DNA of 64,000 nucleotides from G963704535 sp963704535 (GCA_963704535.1 OY969916.1:3162001-3226000), one strand, 5' to 3'. Shown: positions 45,378 to 53,874, numbered from the stretch's first letter. Numbers and translations: made by a program. Notes: generated by a model not told the origin, from the letters alone.

Positions 45378-46280
45378 TCATGCGGGGTTGAAGGGCGAGC
45401 GAACGACGGAGGTAGCACGGAGTGAGCTGGCATGGGCGAGCTCGATCGTCGCGCTGATATGGATTTCGACCAGACACTGCGCCCCGGCAACGGTCGCAAC
45501 ACGCTCCTGGTCCCAGATAATACGTGCTGTGCCGCTGACCTGGAGTGTTCCGCCCTGTGCAAAATCGAGTAGGAGCAGCCCGACCTGCGGGTGCGCCTGG
45601 ATGTTCCCCAGCGTTTGAAACATCGTGTTGCCGGCGTAGTCCGGCAGCAGCAGCGTGGTCGCATCCACGACCTGCACGAAGCCTGGCCGGCCGCCCCGGT
45701 GCGAGACATCGGCGCCGCCCACCGGATGCGCGCTGGCGATAAACAGGGTATCGGCGCCGGCGATCCAGTCCTGCTGTGTGGACGTGAGCCGTTGGCCATG
45801 CTGGGCGATGCCCCGTGCAGGCGCATGCTCGACACGTTCCAGGTGCCGGGCCTGGATGTATTTGGGGCAGTTCGCATACACCTGCTGGGCATGGACGACA
45901 AAGCCGCCATCCGGTTCAAGTGCCGCCATTCCATTGACCCGCATCCGGCGCCTGCTCGCCAGATCGATCGCCAGCAGGCCGACCGCTGCTCCCACCCGCA
46001 GCGTGTCCCACAGCGGGTCGCCCGGAGCAGGTGTTGCTCGGATGTGGACGGTGCGCTCGTCACGCGGCTCCATAAAGCCCGCAGCGCCCGTAAGCAGCGA
46101 GGCCCACACCTGCCCCCGCGCATCGCGCGCGCCCACCAGCGCGAGGGGCTGCTCACGCAGAAATGCCTGCGCGGCAATCGGCATGGTCGCTTTGATACTT
46201 TGGCCGATGCGATGAGCCTGCTCCTGTACCCCAGCCTGTGCCTGCACGCTCAGCTCGCCATCATGAAAGGATAATGTCAT
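45378..46280 (-). CDS. Pyridoxamine 5'-phosphate oxidase-like flavin-binding protein
   Basis: This 300-residue protein has the split-barrel signature of PNPOx-like proteins, with two barrel halves: residues about 35-130 (FLREQPLALVGARDARGQVW, DPLWDTLRVGAAVGLLAID, RRRMRVNG) and about 170-285 (WIAGADTLFIASAHP, DYAGNTMFQTLGNI, GLLLLDF, TLQVSGTARIIWD). Such proteins bind FMN or F420 and reduce or oxidise small molecules; the substrate is unknown. ATG 46280 has GGAAGGAAG upstream. The gene lies 33 bases after a VOC-family gene on the same strand, probably in one transcript, and both face away from a CGNR regulator. Confidence 0.8.
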   Translation of the reverse strand: MTLSFHDGELSVQAQAGVQEQAHRIGQSIKATMPIAAQAFLREQPLALVGARDARGQVWASLLTGAAGFMEPRDERTVHIRATPAPGDPLWDTLRVGAAVGLLAIDLASRRRMRVNGMAALEPDGGFVVHAQQVYANCPKYIQARHLERVEHAPARGIAQHGQRLTSTQQDWIAGADTLFIASAHPVGGADVSHRGGRPGFVQVVDATTLLLPDYAGNTMFQTLGNIQAHPQVGLLLLDFAQGGTLQVSGTARIIWDQERVATVAGAQCLVEIHISATIELAHASSLRATSVVRSPFNPA

Positions 46281-46313
46281 AGTGTGCTTCCTTCCCAGTG
46301 TGGCCGAGACACA

Positions 46314-46778
46314 TTAGAAAAAGCCACACGTCGGACCGTCGGCGACGGGCGCGGCAAAGCCCGCCGCGCCGGTAGGGCTGAAGATCTCCAAGCGAATGCC
46401 GTCAGGGTCGGTGAAGAAGATCCCACCCGAAGCGCTGCCCTCGCCGTGTGCGACCACACCATCGTAATGGAGCGGCGCGTTGAGCGCGCGCACCCGCGCC
46501 TCAAACGCGCGCACCTCGTCCATACTGCCGACCTGAAAGGACAGGTGATGCAGGCCCGGCTGACGAGGTTCAAAGTGCCCCGCGCTCTGCTGCCAGAGCG
46601 TCAGGACCAGCCTGCCGTCGTGGGCCAGCAACACAAATGCGCGCTCTGCCGCATTTGACTCCCCCGCGACCTCAAATCCGAACAGTTGCTGATAGAACTG
46701 CTTTGAGCGCTCCAGATCGGTGACGTTGAGGCCAATGTGACCGGTCTGCAAGGTCTGCACCGTTTCCGCTGCTGTCAT
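46314..46778 (-). CDS. VOC-family (glyoxalase/dioxygenase fold) protein
   Basis: A 154-residue single VOC module starting at ATG 46778 with AAGGAG eight bases upstream. It shows the paired beta-alpha-beta-beta-beta motifs: GHIGLNVTDLERSKQFYQQL at the N-terminus and LHHLSFQVGSMDEVRAFE with FFTDPDGIRLEIF at the C-terminus. His in GHIGLN, His in LHHLSF and Glu in IRLEIF sit at the usual metal-ligand positions. VOC enzymes include glyoxalases, antibiotic-binding proteins and extradiol dioxygenases; this one cannot be assigned. It is first in a two-gene unit with the PNPOx-like gene and is divergent from a CGNR regulator. Confidence 0.8.
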   Translation of the reverse strand: MTAAETVQTLQTGHIGLNVTDLERSKQFYQQLFGFEVAGESNAAERAFVLLAHDGRLVLTLWQQSAGHFEPRQPGLHHLSFQVGSMDEVRAFEARVRALNAPLHYDGVVAHGEGSASGGIFFTDPDGIRLEIFSPTGAAGFAAPVADGPTCGFF

Positions 46779-46818
46779 GACATGTGCTCCTTACCAATAC
46801 ATTCGAATTATCCATACC

Positions 46819-46840
46819 TATCCAATATTAGAATTGGATA
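46819..46840. promoter_or_regulatory. Candidate operator in the VOC/CGNR divergent promoter region
   Basis: TATCCAAT (46819-46826) and ATTGGATA (46833-46840) form a perfect 8-base inverted repeat with a 6-base spacer. Related GGATAAT half-sites lie on either side. Its position between the divergent VOC and CGNR genes suggests binding by the CGNR protein; this is inference. Confidence 0.5.
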
Positions 46841-46910
46841 ATCTGACTATAGCAGAGATCAATATCCTTGTCAATAGGCAAATAGCATGGGATAATAAGG
46901 GTGGCACACG

Positions 46911-47591
46911 GTGGTGAAGCTGCCATGCCTGATCTCGGCAGAAAGCGATGCAAGGATGACGATCGAAGCGACGAGCGCCTCTAGCCCCCAGGAACCGGAC
47001 GACGCCGATAGGTTTGTGTTTGTCGGTGATGCACTGACGCTCGACCTGGTGAATACAGAAATGATGGTGCGGAGGAAACGGCGCGACATGCTGGCCACAC
47101 CGCAGGATGTCGCCAGCTGGTGGCACCTGGCGCGGCGTCAGCATCCAGACGCGACCAGCGTAGCCGGCGCGGATGCGCTAACGGCAGACGAACTAGCGGA
47201 TCTGGCGGCGCTTAAAGCTCTGCGGGCGGCCCTGCGCGGCATCTTCGGGGCACTGGCGGACGGAGTGGCGCCCAGCGCACAGGACATGGCAGCGGTGAAT
47301 GCTGTCCTGGACACCGGAGCGCCCGCGCTGACGCTGACGCCAGAGGGGATGATCGGAGCGGAATACCGCTGCCGGGCAGGCGCGTCAGCCATGCGCTTCG
47401 CGATTGCGCTCTCGGCATTGCGTCTCGTACAGGAGGGGGATCACCAGCGACTGCATCGCTGTAGCAATGATCGCTGCGTGCTGCTGTTCTACGATACAAC
47501 CCGCAGCGCCACGCGACGCTGGTGCAGCCTGGGCTGTATGGATCGCGCCCGATCGGCACTGCGCTACCGCAGCGCCAAGCAGCGCCAGTAG
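46911..47591 (+). CDS. CGNR zinc-finger/ABATE-domain transcriptional regulator
   Basis: The N-terminal ABATE domain starts at FVFVGDALTLDLVNTE. The C-terminal zinc-finger region is HRCSNDRCVLLFYDTT and RRWCSLGCMDRARSALRYR, with four cysteines spaced as in CGNR proteins, although the name-giving CGNR is CMDR here. Proteins of this family are stress-linked transcription regulators. I give the GTG start at 46911, which has AAGG ten bases upstream; ATG 46956 is an alternative and still leaves the whole ABATE domain. The gene is divergent from the VOC-PNPOx pair, whose likely operator lies in the shared region, so control of that pair is a reasonable inference. Confidence 0.8.
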   Translation: MVKLPCLISAESDARMTIEATSASSPQEPDDADRFVFVGDALTLDLVNTEMMVRRKRRDMLATPQDVASWWHLARRQHPDATSVAGADALTADELADLAALKALRAALRGIFGALADGVAPSAQDMAAVNAVLDTGAPALTLTPEGMIGAEYRCRAGASAMRFAIALSALRLVQEGDHQRLHRCSNDRCVLLFYDTTRSATRRWCSLGCMDRARSALRYRSAKQRQ

Positions 47592-47720
47592 GGGATGTGG
47601 CTGGGCGCTCTTGACGACAGATGCTGCTTTCGAATGCTAGGGAGCTTGCCAGATAGTCTGGTGGCGTGCAGAGACTTCGTCGGGTAGCGCACAGCAATTT
47701 GCAGCACCTCCAGCCAGCGC

Positions 47721-48718
47721 TCACCGTGGGCGGCTATAGTAGTAGTCCAACTGCTCGTCAGCGCTCTGCTCAATGTCCAACAGCTCCCAGAAGCGCAGCT
47801 CGGCCCATAACTGCGGCGCGAAGCGCACCACGCCCTCCTCGGGCAGGTATTCGAGGAAGCCCTTGATCAGGAAGCGTTCCAGGGGATGACGAACGATCAG
47901 CTGGCGGAGCTGGACGTCGCCGACGGCGTTGGTGTCGGCCAGGTCCGGCGGCCCGATCTCCACCGGCAGCCCCTCCCGCCGCCGGGCCAGGTAGAAGGCG
48001 CGGAACGCTCCGGTCAGCGCGTCGATACGGGCCTCGCCGTCGCGGTTCACCACCTTGATCAGGGCCTTGAGCAGCACCGGCTTGTACGACTTGGTCAGGT
48101 TGCGGCTGCGGGCGAAGTCGAGGAACTCCTGGCGCCAGGCGTCGGAGTTCGCCGGGCGGACCCTGCCCAGCAGCTCGGCGCGGATCGCCTCGATCTGGTC
48201 GCGGCGGAAGAAATAGCCGCCACGCACGGTCGGGCCGGGCTGATGAGGCCGCAGCTTGCCCTTCTCGATCCAGCGCCGTAGCAGGGAGGTATCGACCCGC
48301 AGCGCGTGGCTCAACGCGCGCATCGAGATCAGGTCGTCCTCAAGGCACGCCACGCGCCCCAACTCGGCCTCTACCCCCACCCGATACGCCTGCGGTCGCT
48401 CGTGTACGCGGCCTAGTCGGGTCTCCTGCGCCTCGAACTGGCTGAAATACTCCTCGTCGAGCCCGCTGGCCGCACCGGCTAGCTCCGCAACGCCCAAGCG
48501 GTGCCGCAGCATCAGCGCAACAACCGCGTCGCCGTCTACCGTGGCGACGCGGGGGCTTCCGGCGACTGCCTTGAGCGCAGCCTGCCGCGTGTAGCCCGCC
48601 GTCGTGATGAAAATGCCCTGCGAGTACTGGCCGCTCAACGCGCCGATGAAGCGATCGATGTCGGCACGCTGTATGTTGGCCCGATAGCGCTTTACCTGAA
48701 TCCCTGTAAGCCAGTAAT
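47721..48718 (-). pseudogene. Truncated Mrr-type restriction endonuclease gene (3' part)
   Basis: Read from about 48710 leftward, the frame gives GIQVKRYRANIQRADIDRF and then GALSGQYSQGIFITTAGYT, the QxK half of an Mrr catalytic domain, which normally follows a conserved Asp that is missing here. Next come LIDG-like VDGDAVVALMLRHRLGV, a helix-turn-helix-like segment (ALRVDTSLLRRWIEKGKL) and a C-terminal all-helical region of about 150 residues. The frame closes with TGA just upstream, where the serine recombinase coding sequence ends, so the N-terminal part has been cut off. The GC-rich DNA contrasts with the AT-rich element that begins here. Such proteins cleave modified DNA; this one is probably dead unless ATG 48638 still yields a partial product. 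Confidence 0.65.
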
Positions 48719-50257
48719 ACCCTCAGACAATGAGACCTTGGTAAATTCTTTCGTATAGATTGAGACGTAAGCAATGATCATATCATCGTCAAGCTCAAGC
48801 CGTATGCCTACGTTCAGCAGTTCAATCACACGCCTTTTATGTTCAAACTGTAGTTCTCCAATCTCGTTAAGAAGATCGGCAATCGTTCTACATTCTTTGA
48901 CAATGCGATCGATCTCTCTATCGGAAAGTATTTTTTGCTCCACTTGTGTTTGATACTCTTTATATAACTCCTCAGATGCTTGTAGTTCAAGATCAAGAGG
49001 ATTCCTGGCACGCTTGAATTCATCTACAGACATAGCGCCAGCGGCGAAGGCTTGTGATAGTCTATCTATAGCACGCTGATGTTTACTCCGTAAGCGTTCA
49101 AGTGATTCCAATGTCATCGCAGCAGAGTTATGATCTTCTAACTGTTTCTGCTGTGCTTCACGTAACCGCTGTAACTCTAACTCAGGGTTAAGCAACAGTG
49201 TTTCTATTGCATCCCATACCTTAGAATCAACGCGGTTTACTGGTAAGTATTTCGGTATTTTACATGCGTTCCTACCGTGCAAAACAACGGCTTTACAACG
49301 ATAGTATAGATCACCTTTACCACCTGAGCATACTACCCGGCTATATCCGCAGATACAACCAAAGCGACGATTGAAGAGTCCAACATACTTCGTTGCTACA
49401 TCACGCTTGGCGCCAGTATCGCGTTGCTTTAACCGTTGTTGTATTGCGGCATGTTCTTCTGGAGTCCTTATGGCTAACTCAGGATGTGAGGTTTTTATAT
49501 CTCCATACGAAAAGACGCCAGTATACACTTCTCGTGATAAAATTCTTCCTACTTTTCCTATCGTCCATGCTGATGCTTTTACCCATCCTCTGAGGAAGTC
49601 AGGAGATTTATGTATATCACGATTCGCATTTAGGTAATCAGTAATCTCTGTTACGCCTTTACCTTCGTAGAGATACATATGGTCGATTAGCTTGACAGTA
49701 GCGGATTGACTTTCATCAAACACCAGCCGCATATTTTTACCTCTACCTACAAGTGCATAGCCATATGGTGCGCCGCCAGGACCGACAAATGCGCCAGATA
49801 AAGCCTTCTCACGTCTACCGCGCATGGTTCGTTCTTTGATCTTCAAGCGTTCAGCAGTAGCGTAGACGGCTTCTTGAAGGTAGTCACCGCGATCCTTTGC
49901 TGTATCTTTTATAGGACGTTCCCATGCTGTTAAATGCAGTTGTATACCGTTCTCAAAGCAGTCATCTAAGAACGTCTCTGCTATCGCCGCCTTTCGCCCT
50001 ATTCGTGAAGCATCTACCGCAATAACAGCATTGATCTTTTTGGATTCAATGGCCTTGTATAACTGACTCATAGCAGGCCGTTCTAAAGGCCATATGACAC
50101 CAGAGATATTATCCTCTGTATAAACGTGTTTTTCATCTATGGTCAAGCCGTTAGTGGTCGCATATTCATGTATCGCACGTAATTGCGACTGAATACCATA
50201 AGTTTCATCCTCTCTGCTGAAGCGCGCATAAGCAGCGGTGGTTATTTGCTTTTTCAT
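48692..50257 (-). CDS. Large serine recombinase (integrase/resolvase family)
   Basis: The 521-residue protein has the N-terminal catalytic domain with nucleophile Ser14 in AAYARFSRED, followed by DNISGVIWPLERPAM and VDASRIGRKAAIAE. The recombinase DNA-binding domain follows (GGAPYGYALVGRG), then a zinc ribbon with cysteines in RFGCICGYSRVVC and YYRCKAVV plus NACK, and a C-terminal coiled coil. Such proteins integrate and excise mobile elements by double-strand exchange. Its last three codons and stop lie exactly on a 9-base sequence (CCTGAATCC on the plus strand) that recurs at 57280, and the truncated Mrr gene begins there. It is therefore likely to be the integrase of the AT-rich element 48695-57288. 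Confidence 0.9.
   Translation of the reverse strand: MKKQITTAAYARFSREDETYGIQSQLRAIHEYATTNGLTIDEKHVYTEDNISGVIWPLERPAMSQLYKAIESKKINAVIAVDASRIGRKAAIAETFLDDCFENGIQLHLTAWERPIKDTAKDRGDYLQEAVYATAERLKIKERTMRGRREKALSGAFVGPGGAPYGYALVGRGKNMRLVFDESQSATVKLIDHMYLYEGKGVTEITDYLNANRDIHKSPDFLRGWVKASAWTIGKVGRILSREVYTGVFSYGDIKTSHPELAIRTPEEHAAIQQRLKQRDTGAKRDVATKYVGLFNRRFGCICGYSRVVCSGGKGDLYYRCKAVVLHGRNACKIPKYLPVNRVDSKVWDAIETLLLNPELELQRLREAQQKQLEDHNSAAMTLESLERLRSKHQRAIDRLSQAFAAGAMSVDEFKRARNPLDLELQASEELYKEYQTQVEQKILSDREIDRIVKECRTIADLLNEIGELQFEHKRRVIELLNVGIRLELDDDMIIAYVSIYTKEFTKVSLSEGITGLQGFR
48695..48703 (+). repeat. Candidate attachment core, left (CCTGAATCC)
   Basis: Direct repeat of 57280-57288. It coincides with the end of the recombinase gene and the cut in the Mrr gene. 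Confidence 0.4.
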
Positions 50258-50273
50258 GGTGGTGTACCCTTTG

Positions 50274-50486
50274 TTATTCAGAATATGTGTACGCGAATAC
50301 CGCCAATAGTAGCAGTATTACAATTAACGAACCTGTATTGATTCCTATTACGAGCATCCCTATAATGAAGCAGAGTATGTATCTAATCGCGTATACTTTG
50401 CGGTAACGATGTTCACGACGTTCTATCAAAGCGACTCTATGCTTGAGCTTTCCCTGTGTATCCTGGTCAATTTCATGAGTAGACAT
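50274..50486 (-). CDS. Small two-helix membrane protein
   Basis: A 70-residue protein starting at ATG 50486 with AAGGA ten bases upstream. The N-terminal half is polar and basic (MSTHEIDQDTQGKLKHRVAL). The C-terminal half has two closely spaced hydrophobic segments (YILCFIIGMLVIGI and SLIVILLLLAVFAY). It ends 17 bases before the recombinase start, so the two are probably cotranscribed. I do not recognise the family. Confidence 0.6.
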   Translation of the reverse strand: MSTHEIDQDTQGKLKHRVALIERREHRYRKVYAIRYILCFIIGMLVIGINTGSLIVILLLLAVFAYTYSE

Positions 50487-50558
50487 GATGTAGTATCCTT
50501 TCATAAAGGAGTGTAGCGGGTAATACGTCATTGAATATTACCCGCCGCGTAGTATTCC

Positions 50559-50651
50559 CTAGAACGGCATAGTGAACGCTGGTATACCTAACGTGCTGAT
50601 AACCCATAGCGATACTAAACAGATCGCCATTAACTTAGCGTATTGTCGCAT
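50559..50651 (-). CDS. Very small membrane peptide (30 residues)
   Basis: ATG 50651 has AAAAGGAA eight bases upstream and the frame ends at TAG 50559. The peptide begins MRQYAKLMAICLVSLWVIST: a short basic start followed by one hydrophobic helix. Small hydrophobic peptides of this kind occur as toxins or as small phage or element proteins; neither role can be shown. It sits between two other small genes on the same strand. Confidence 0.45.
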   Translation of the reverse strand: MRQYAKLMAICLVSLWVISTLGIPAFTMPF

Positions 50652-50725
50652 ACGTGATTCCTTTTCATACTGAGCGATAACAGAAGCGTTAGATCATAGG
50701 CTGATTCCTTTCTGCTAAAAGGTAT

Positions 50726-50752
50726 AAAAAAAGCATGGCATAAATACCATGC
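50726..50752 (-). terminator. Rho-independent terminator
   Basis: On the minus strand GCATGG-loop-CCATGC is followed by seven T (plus-strand A run 50726-50732). It lies just after the gene ending at 50758. A 13-base perfect inverted repeat, 50696-50708 and 50754-50766, encloses it. Confidence 0.7.
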
Positions 50753-50757
50753 AGGAA

Positions 50758-51000
50758 TCAGCCTATCTTGATTGTTCCTGGTAGATACTCTACACTGATA
50801 GTGTCGTTATGAGCAATGACAGACTCGTGTGTGTGATAGGTATACCAACTTCGATAGAGCCGACCATTACGATCAGGTCTGATACTCTCGATCATCAGAT
50901 CGTCAAGATCACAATAGGCGTCATGGTTCGGGTGTGTTCCTGGTCGAGTGAAGAAGTCCTGATAATATTCCGCAGCGGTGAATCGGGTGAGGCGTGCCAT
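50758..51000 (-). CDS. Small protein of unknown function (80 residues)
   Basis: ATG 51000 (MARLTRFTAAEYYQDFFTRP) has GGGAG about eight bases upstream and lies 21 bases inside a slightly longer frame. The protein is soluble, rich in aromatic residues and histidine (RSWYTYHTHESVIAHNDT), and shows no membrane segment or motif that I recognise. It is followed by a good terminator. The upstream region carries repeated CTGACTCC motifs, which could control it. Confidence 0.55.
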   Translation of the reverse strand: MARLTRFTAAEYYQDFFTRPGTHPNHDAYCDLDDLMIESIRPDRNGRLYRSWYTYHTHESVIAHNDTISVEYLPGTIKIG

Positions 51001-51003
51001 GTC

Positions 51004-51161
51004 TGACTCCCATAGCAACACAAATAACCGCAGTTACGCGGCACATGGGAGTCAGCGCATATACACTTGTGGAGAGTCTAAAGTATGATAGAATCCACGC
51101 GGCGGTATATTGCGCTGACTCCGCAGTGTACCGCTATGGGCGGTATGGGTGCTGACTCCAT
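51004..51161. repeat. CTGACTCC repeat cluster upstream of small genes
   Basis: TGACTCCCAT (51004-51013) and ATGGGAGTCA (51045-51054) form a perfect inverted repeat. Further copies GCGCTGACTCC (about 51112-51122) and GTGCTGACTCC (51149-51159) follow. Four occurrences in 160 bases suggest binding sites or iterons. Confidence 0.4.
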
Positions 51162-51227
51162 CCATATCGCCCACCACCATGATACACCCTTCTTCATGAT
51201 TCCGTCAAGCCCTTATAACGACATGAT

Positions 51228-51671
51228 TTACTTTATCCTTGGATCGTTCACGGCAACAGAAACAATCGTTTCTCGTAGTTCTTCTAACAGAGGAGTTTTA
51301 TCACTTTGTCTTTCACCAGTAATGATGTCTGCATATAAACTACTTATTCCGCGATAATCAGTACTCTCCTTATCGTAAAAATACATTAACAATAGGGAAA
51401 TCCATTTATGAAATTCCCCGAAATCGTCCGACTTATTTGCACCTGCTATCATCTTTGATACGTAACGCACGCTATTTTCATAGATTGCTTGCACATGTTC
51501 CCTAGATTGCTCTTTATATTTAATCTCTTGCTCTACTGTCCATTTTTTATGTTCCCTATCCCATTGTTCTTGCTGTTGTCGTCGTAAGTGTTTATTATTT
51601 ATGACGTTGCCAAGCAATGTAAAAAGACTACCAATCGCCACACCAATAATTGTTGCGACTGCTGCATCCAT
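51228..51671 (-). CDS. Membrane-anchored coiled-coil protein of unknown function
   Basis: The 147-residue protein starts at ATG 51671 with GGAGG upstream. An N-terminal hydrophobic segment (VATIIGVAIGSLFTLLGNVI) is followed by a highly charged helix (LRRQQQEQWDREHKKW) and a soluble C-terminal part. The architecture, one N-terminal anchor plus a cytoplasmic coiled coil, is like that of the neighbour at 51821-52360. I do not recognise a catalytic motif. In the element it may act with the other coiled-coil proteins, for example as a membrane-bound partner; that is only inference from position. Confidence 0.6.
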   Translation of the reverse strand: MDAAVATIIGVAIGSLFTLLGNVINNKHLRRQQQEQWDREHKKWTVEQEIKYKEQSREHVQAIYENSVRYVSKMIAGANKSDDFGEFHKWISLLLMYFYDKESTDYRGISSLYADIITGERQSDKTPLLEELRETIVSVAVNDPRIK

Positions 51672-51727
51672 TGTAATAACCTCCCTGATAGTACAGACTT
51701 AGTGGTAGTATCAGTCAGTTTCCGCAG

Positions 51728-51822
51728 GCATCGTATCATAACTTGACAATAACAAAAAAAAGAGACTCATCAGCAGCTATGTCAGCGAGTAAAAGCAGGT
51801 GGAAAAAGTTGCGCGGGTAACT
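51728..51822. repeat. Dispersed repeat, copy A
   Basis: It shares CATAACTTGACAATA, AAAAGAGACTC, CAGCAG and AGTTGCGCG in the same order with 54957-55020. It sits right behind the stop of the gene at 51821-52360. Confidence 0.45.
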
Positions 51823-52360
51823 ACTTGAAGCCAATAAACTTGTGTATCTCGGTGATTATTTTTTCAGTATGTTGATTTTTCAAGTTCATTGAGTTCGATA
51901 ATCGCCCGCTAAAATGATTTTCATCGAACCATTGATCTGCAATATCTGCGCTATATACAATATTATCAATATATTCTTTTATGAGTCTATCGAGAGTTGG
52001 TGTAAAGTAAACTCTATTTTTATAGTATACTTTCATAAAACTTGACGCACCATATATATAGGCGCCAATAGTAGTATCTTCCATATCATTATAATCTTTT
52101 TCAAGAACTTCGCCATGTAACTCTTCAAAACCCAACATACCATATGCCGCGTATAGTGACTCTACAGAACTGTTATATTCGCTCATCTGCGAATAAATCT
52201 CCCTCAAGGCATCTAATCTCTTCTCAAAAGCTAACTCTGACCGCTTCGCTAAAATGTTTGCCCTATTGGTGAGATAGGCGAGTATACCCGCAATGATACC
52301 GCCAAGCAAAGCAGCACCAGCACCGATAGCAGCGGCGTCTAGGACTTCTGAGCCAAACAT
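51821..52360 (-). CDS. Membrane-anchored coiled-coil protein of unknown function
   Basis: 179 residues from ATG 52360 (AAGGA upstream). It begins with a Gly/Ala-rich hydrophobic segment (AAIGAGAALLGGIIAGILAY) that should insert in the membrane, then a charged helical stretch (NRANILAKRSELAFEKRLDA) and a soluble part. It resembles in design, not clearly in sequence, the protein at 51228. No known family is recognised. It lies downstream of the IS-interrupted membrane-protein gene and is in line with it. Confidence 0.6.
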   Translation of the reverse strand: MFGSEVLDAAAIGAGAALLGGIIAGILAYLTNRANILAKRSELAFEKRLDALREIYSQMSEYNSSVESLYAAYGMLGFEELHGEVLEKDYNDMEDTTIGAYIYGASSFMKVYYKNRVYFTPTLDRLIKEYIDNIVYSADIADQWFDENHFSGRLSNSMNLKNQHTEKIITEIHKFIGFK

Positions 52361-52594
52361 AGTAGTAGTATCCTTCGCTATCCTGCGATCTTAGAAAAAG
52401 CATAGCCTATAATGACGCCAATGATTACAAGTATTATACCAACTACAAGATTTCCCTGTTCCTTTTCCACCAAGATGGTTGATTTTTCTTATATTCAAGC
52501 ACTATTAACGAATAGCGTTTCGATAAAATATATATTATCCCCGCCGACCAGATAAAGCCTAGCGCTATAAGAGATAAGAAATATATTCTTGTCG

Positions 52595-53874
52595 CTTAGT
52601 GCATGACACACATTTGTGCTAGAGAAAACCGTACATCTGTGCATATTTTTACGTGACTGACACAGACACAACCTCTGGTAAGATAGGCGTTATCACAAAA
52701 ACTATCTCATCTGAGGTGTATCATGTGTCAGTCAGAATCATTATACCCGTACTCATCGGCCCTGCAACTACTCGATCCCTGGATGCGCAAGCATCTGCCA
52801 AAATGGGATGAAACAGCCACACGTCGCCTCATCCAGTTGGCAGCAGGCATATTTGAACGGAAATCAGTTCTGATTGAAGAAATAGCCCGAGCAACTGCGT
52901 TCAACGCTACAGAGCAAATAAGCAATGAGACACAAGTGCGGCGCATTTTGCGAGATGAGCGCATTGAACTCAAAACGATGTATTATCCGCTCATTACCAA
53001 GTTACTTTCTGAACTCAAAACGGATGTTCTGTATCTCGTGATGGATGAGACGACGCACAGCGATGATTATTGTCTCTTTCAGGTAAGCCTGGCAACGGAT
53101 GGATTTAGTATTCCACTGGGCTTCTTCCAGTATGCTGTCGATGCGGCCTGGGCTGATGATGGACGAGAATTACTTGAAACACTCGACCGAGTTATTCCCG
53201 AACAATTTAGTGTGATATTGTTAGCCGATCGCATTCATACCGGAGATCCGTTTTTGTGCTGCTTGGATGCGTTAGGATGGGAGTATGTCTTCCGCGCCCC
53301 AGAAGACACATACGTTGAGACCAGTAAGGGGTGGAAGAAGCTGCGCTCGCTGTATAAGCGCAAGAATGTCGGGCGATTTTTAAACAACGTCCGTGTTTGG
53401 AAAGGGAGTACACGGCGGGCCAATATCAGCCTGTATAAATATGCACGGGATGGATTTCGTGCGGTGAATTGGTATCTCATTTCCAGCTTGCCGGCATGTA
53501 TGGAGCGGTTTGCTGAATATGCGTGTCGCTGGTGGCAGGAATGTACCTTCAAAGATATCAAGAGTGCGCTGTTCAATTGGGAACGTGGCCGCGTGACCGA
53601 GCCGGAACGGGTCGAGGTTTTGCTGATCGGAATGAGTTGTGCGTTATGGGTCATGTGGATGCTGGGACGCGCCTATGAGCAGATACCGAAACGAAAACCG
53701 AGTACAAAAACGCCACAAACACGGCGGAAGAGTATCATCAAACAGGGCATCGACGCCTTTGAAAAATTCAGGAAAAAGAAGATAGAATTAGTGCTAGAGG
53801 TACCACCACGACCGCGAGTACTCGATTATGCTCGTATCTTTTGTATTTCATGATTAGCCATGTCATGCACTAAG
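52595..53874 (+). mobile_element. IS4-family insertion sequence, 1280 bp
   Basis: Perfect 14-base terminal inverted repeats CTTAGTGCATGACA (52595-52608) and TGTCATGCACTAAG (53861-53874). The flanks carry a 10-base duplication ATTCTTGTCG at 52585-52594 and 53875-53884. One transposase gene fills it. Confidence 0.9.
52723..53853 (+). CDS. IS4-family transposase
   Basis: A 376-residue DDE transposase starting at ATG 52723 behind GAGGTG. The catalytic acidic residues are visible: the first Asp in LVMDETTHSDDY, the second in ILLADRIHTG, and Glu in YACRWWQECTFKDIKS. The last string fits the IS4 signature Y-2-R-3-E-6-K exactly. The N-terminal part is a helical DNA-binding region and the C-terminus is basic (KRKPSTKTPQTRRKSIIKQG). 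Full length and bounded by perfect inverted repeats, it is probably active. Confidence 0.92.
   Translation: MCQSESLYPYSSALQLLDPWMRKHLPKWDETATRRLIQLAAGIFERKSVLIEEIARATAFNATEQISNETQVRRILRDERIELKTMYYPLITKLLSELKTDVLYLVMDETTHSDDYCLFQVSLATDGFSIPLGFFQYAVDAAWADDGRELLETLDRVIPEQFSVILLADRIHTGDPFLCCLDALGWEYVFRAPEDTYVETSKGWKKLRSLYKRKNVGRFLNNVRVWKGSTRRANISLYKYARDGFRAVNWYLISSLPACMERFAEYACRWWQECTFKDIKSALFNWERGRVTEPERVEVLLIGMSCALWVMWMLGRAYEQIPKRKPSTKTPQTRRKSIIKQGIDAFEKFRKKKIELVLEVPPRPRVLDYARIFCIS

Noticed and set aside
45266..46177. 303-codon minus-strand frame
   Set aside because: Out-of-phase image of the PNPOx-like gene; Arg/Ser-rich and without motif.
51085..51357. Plus-strand 90-codon frame
   Set aside because: Overlaps the end of the coiled-coil gene at 51228; no ribosome-binding site.
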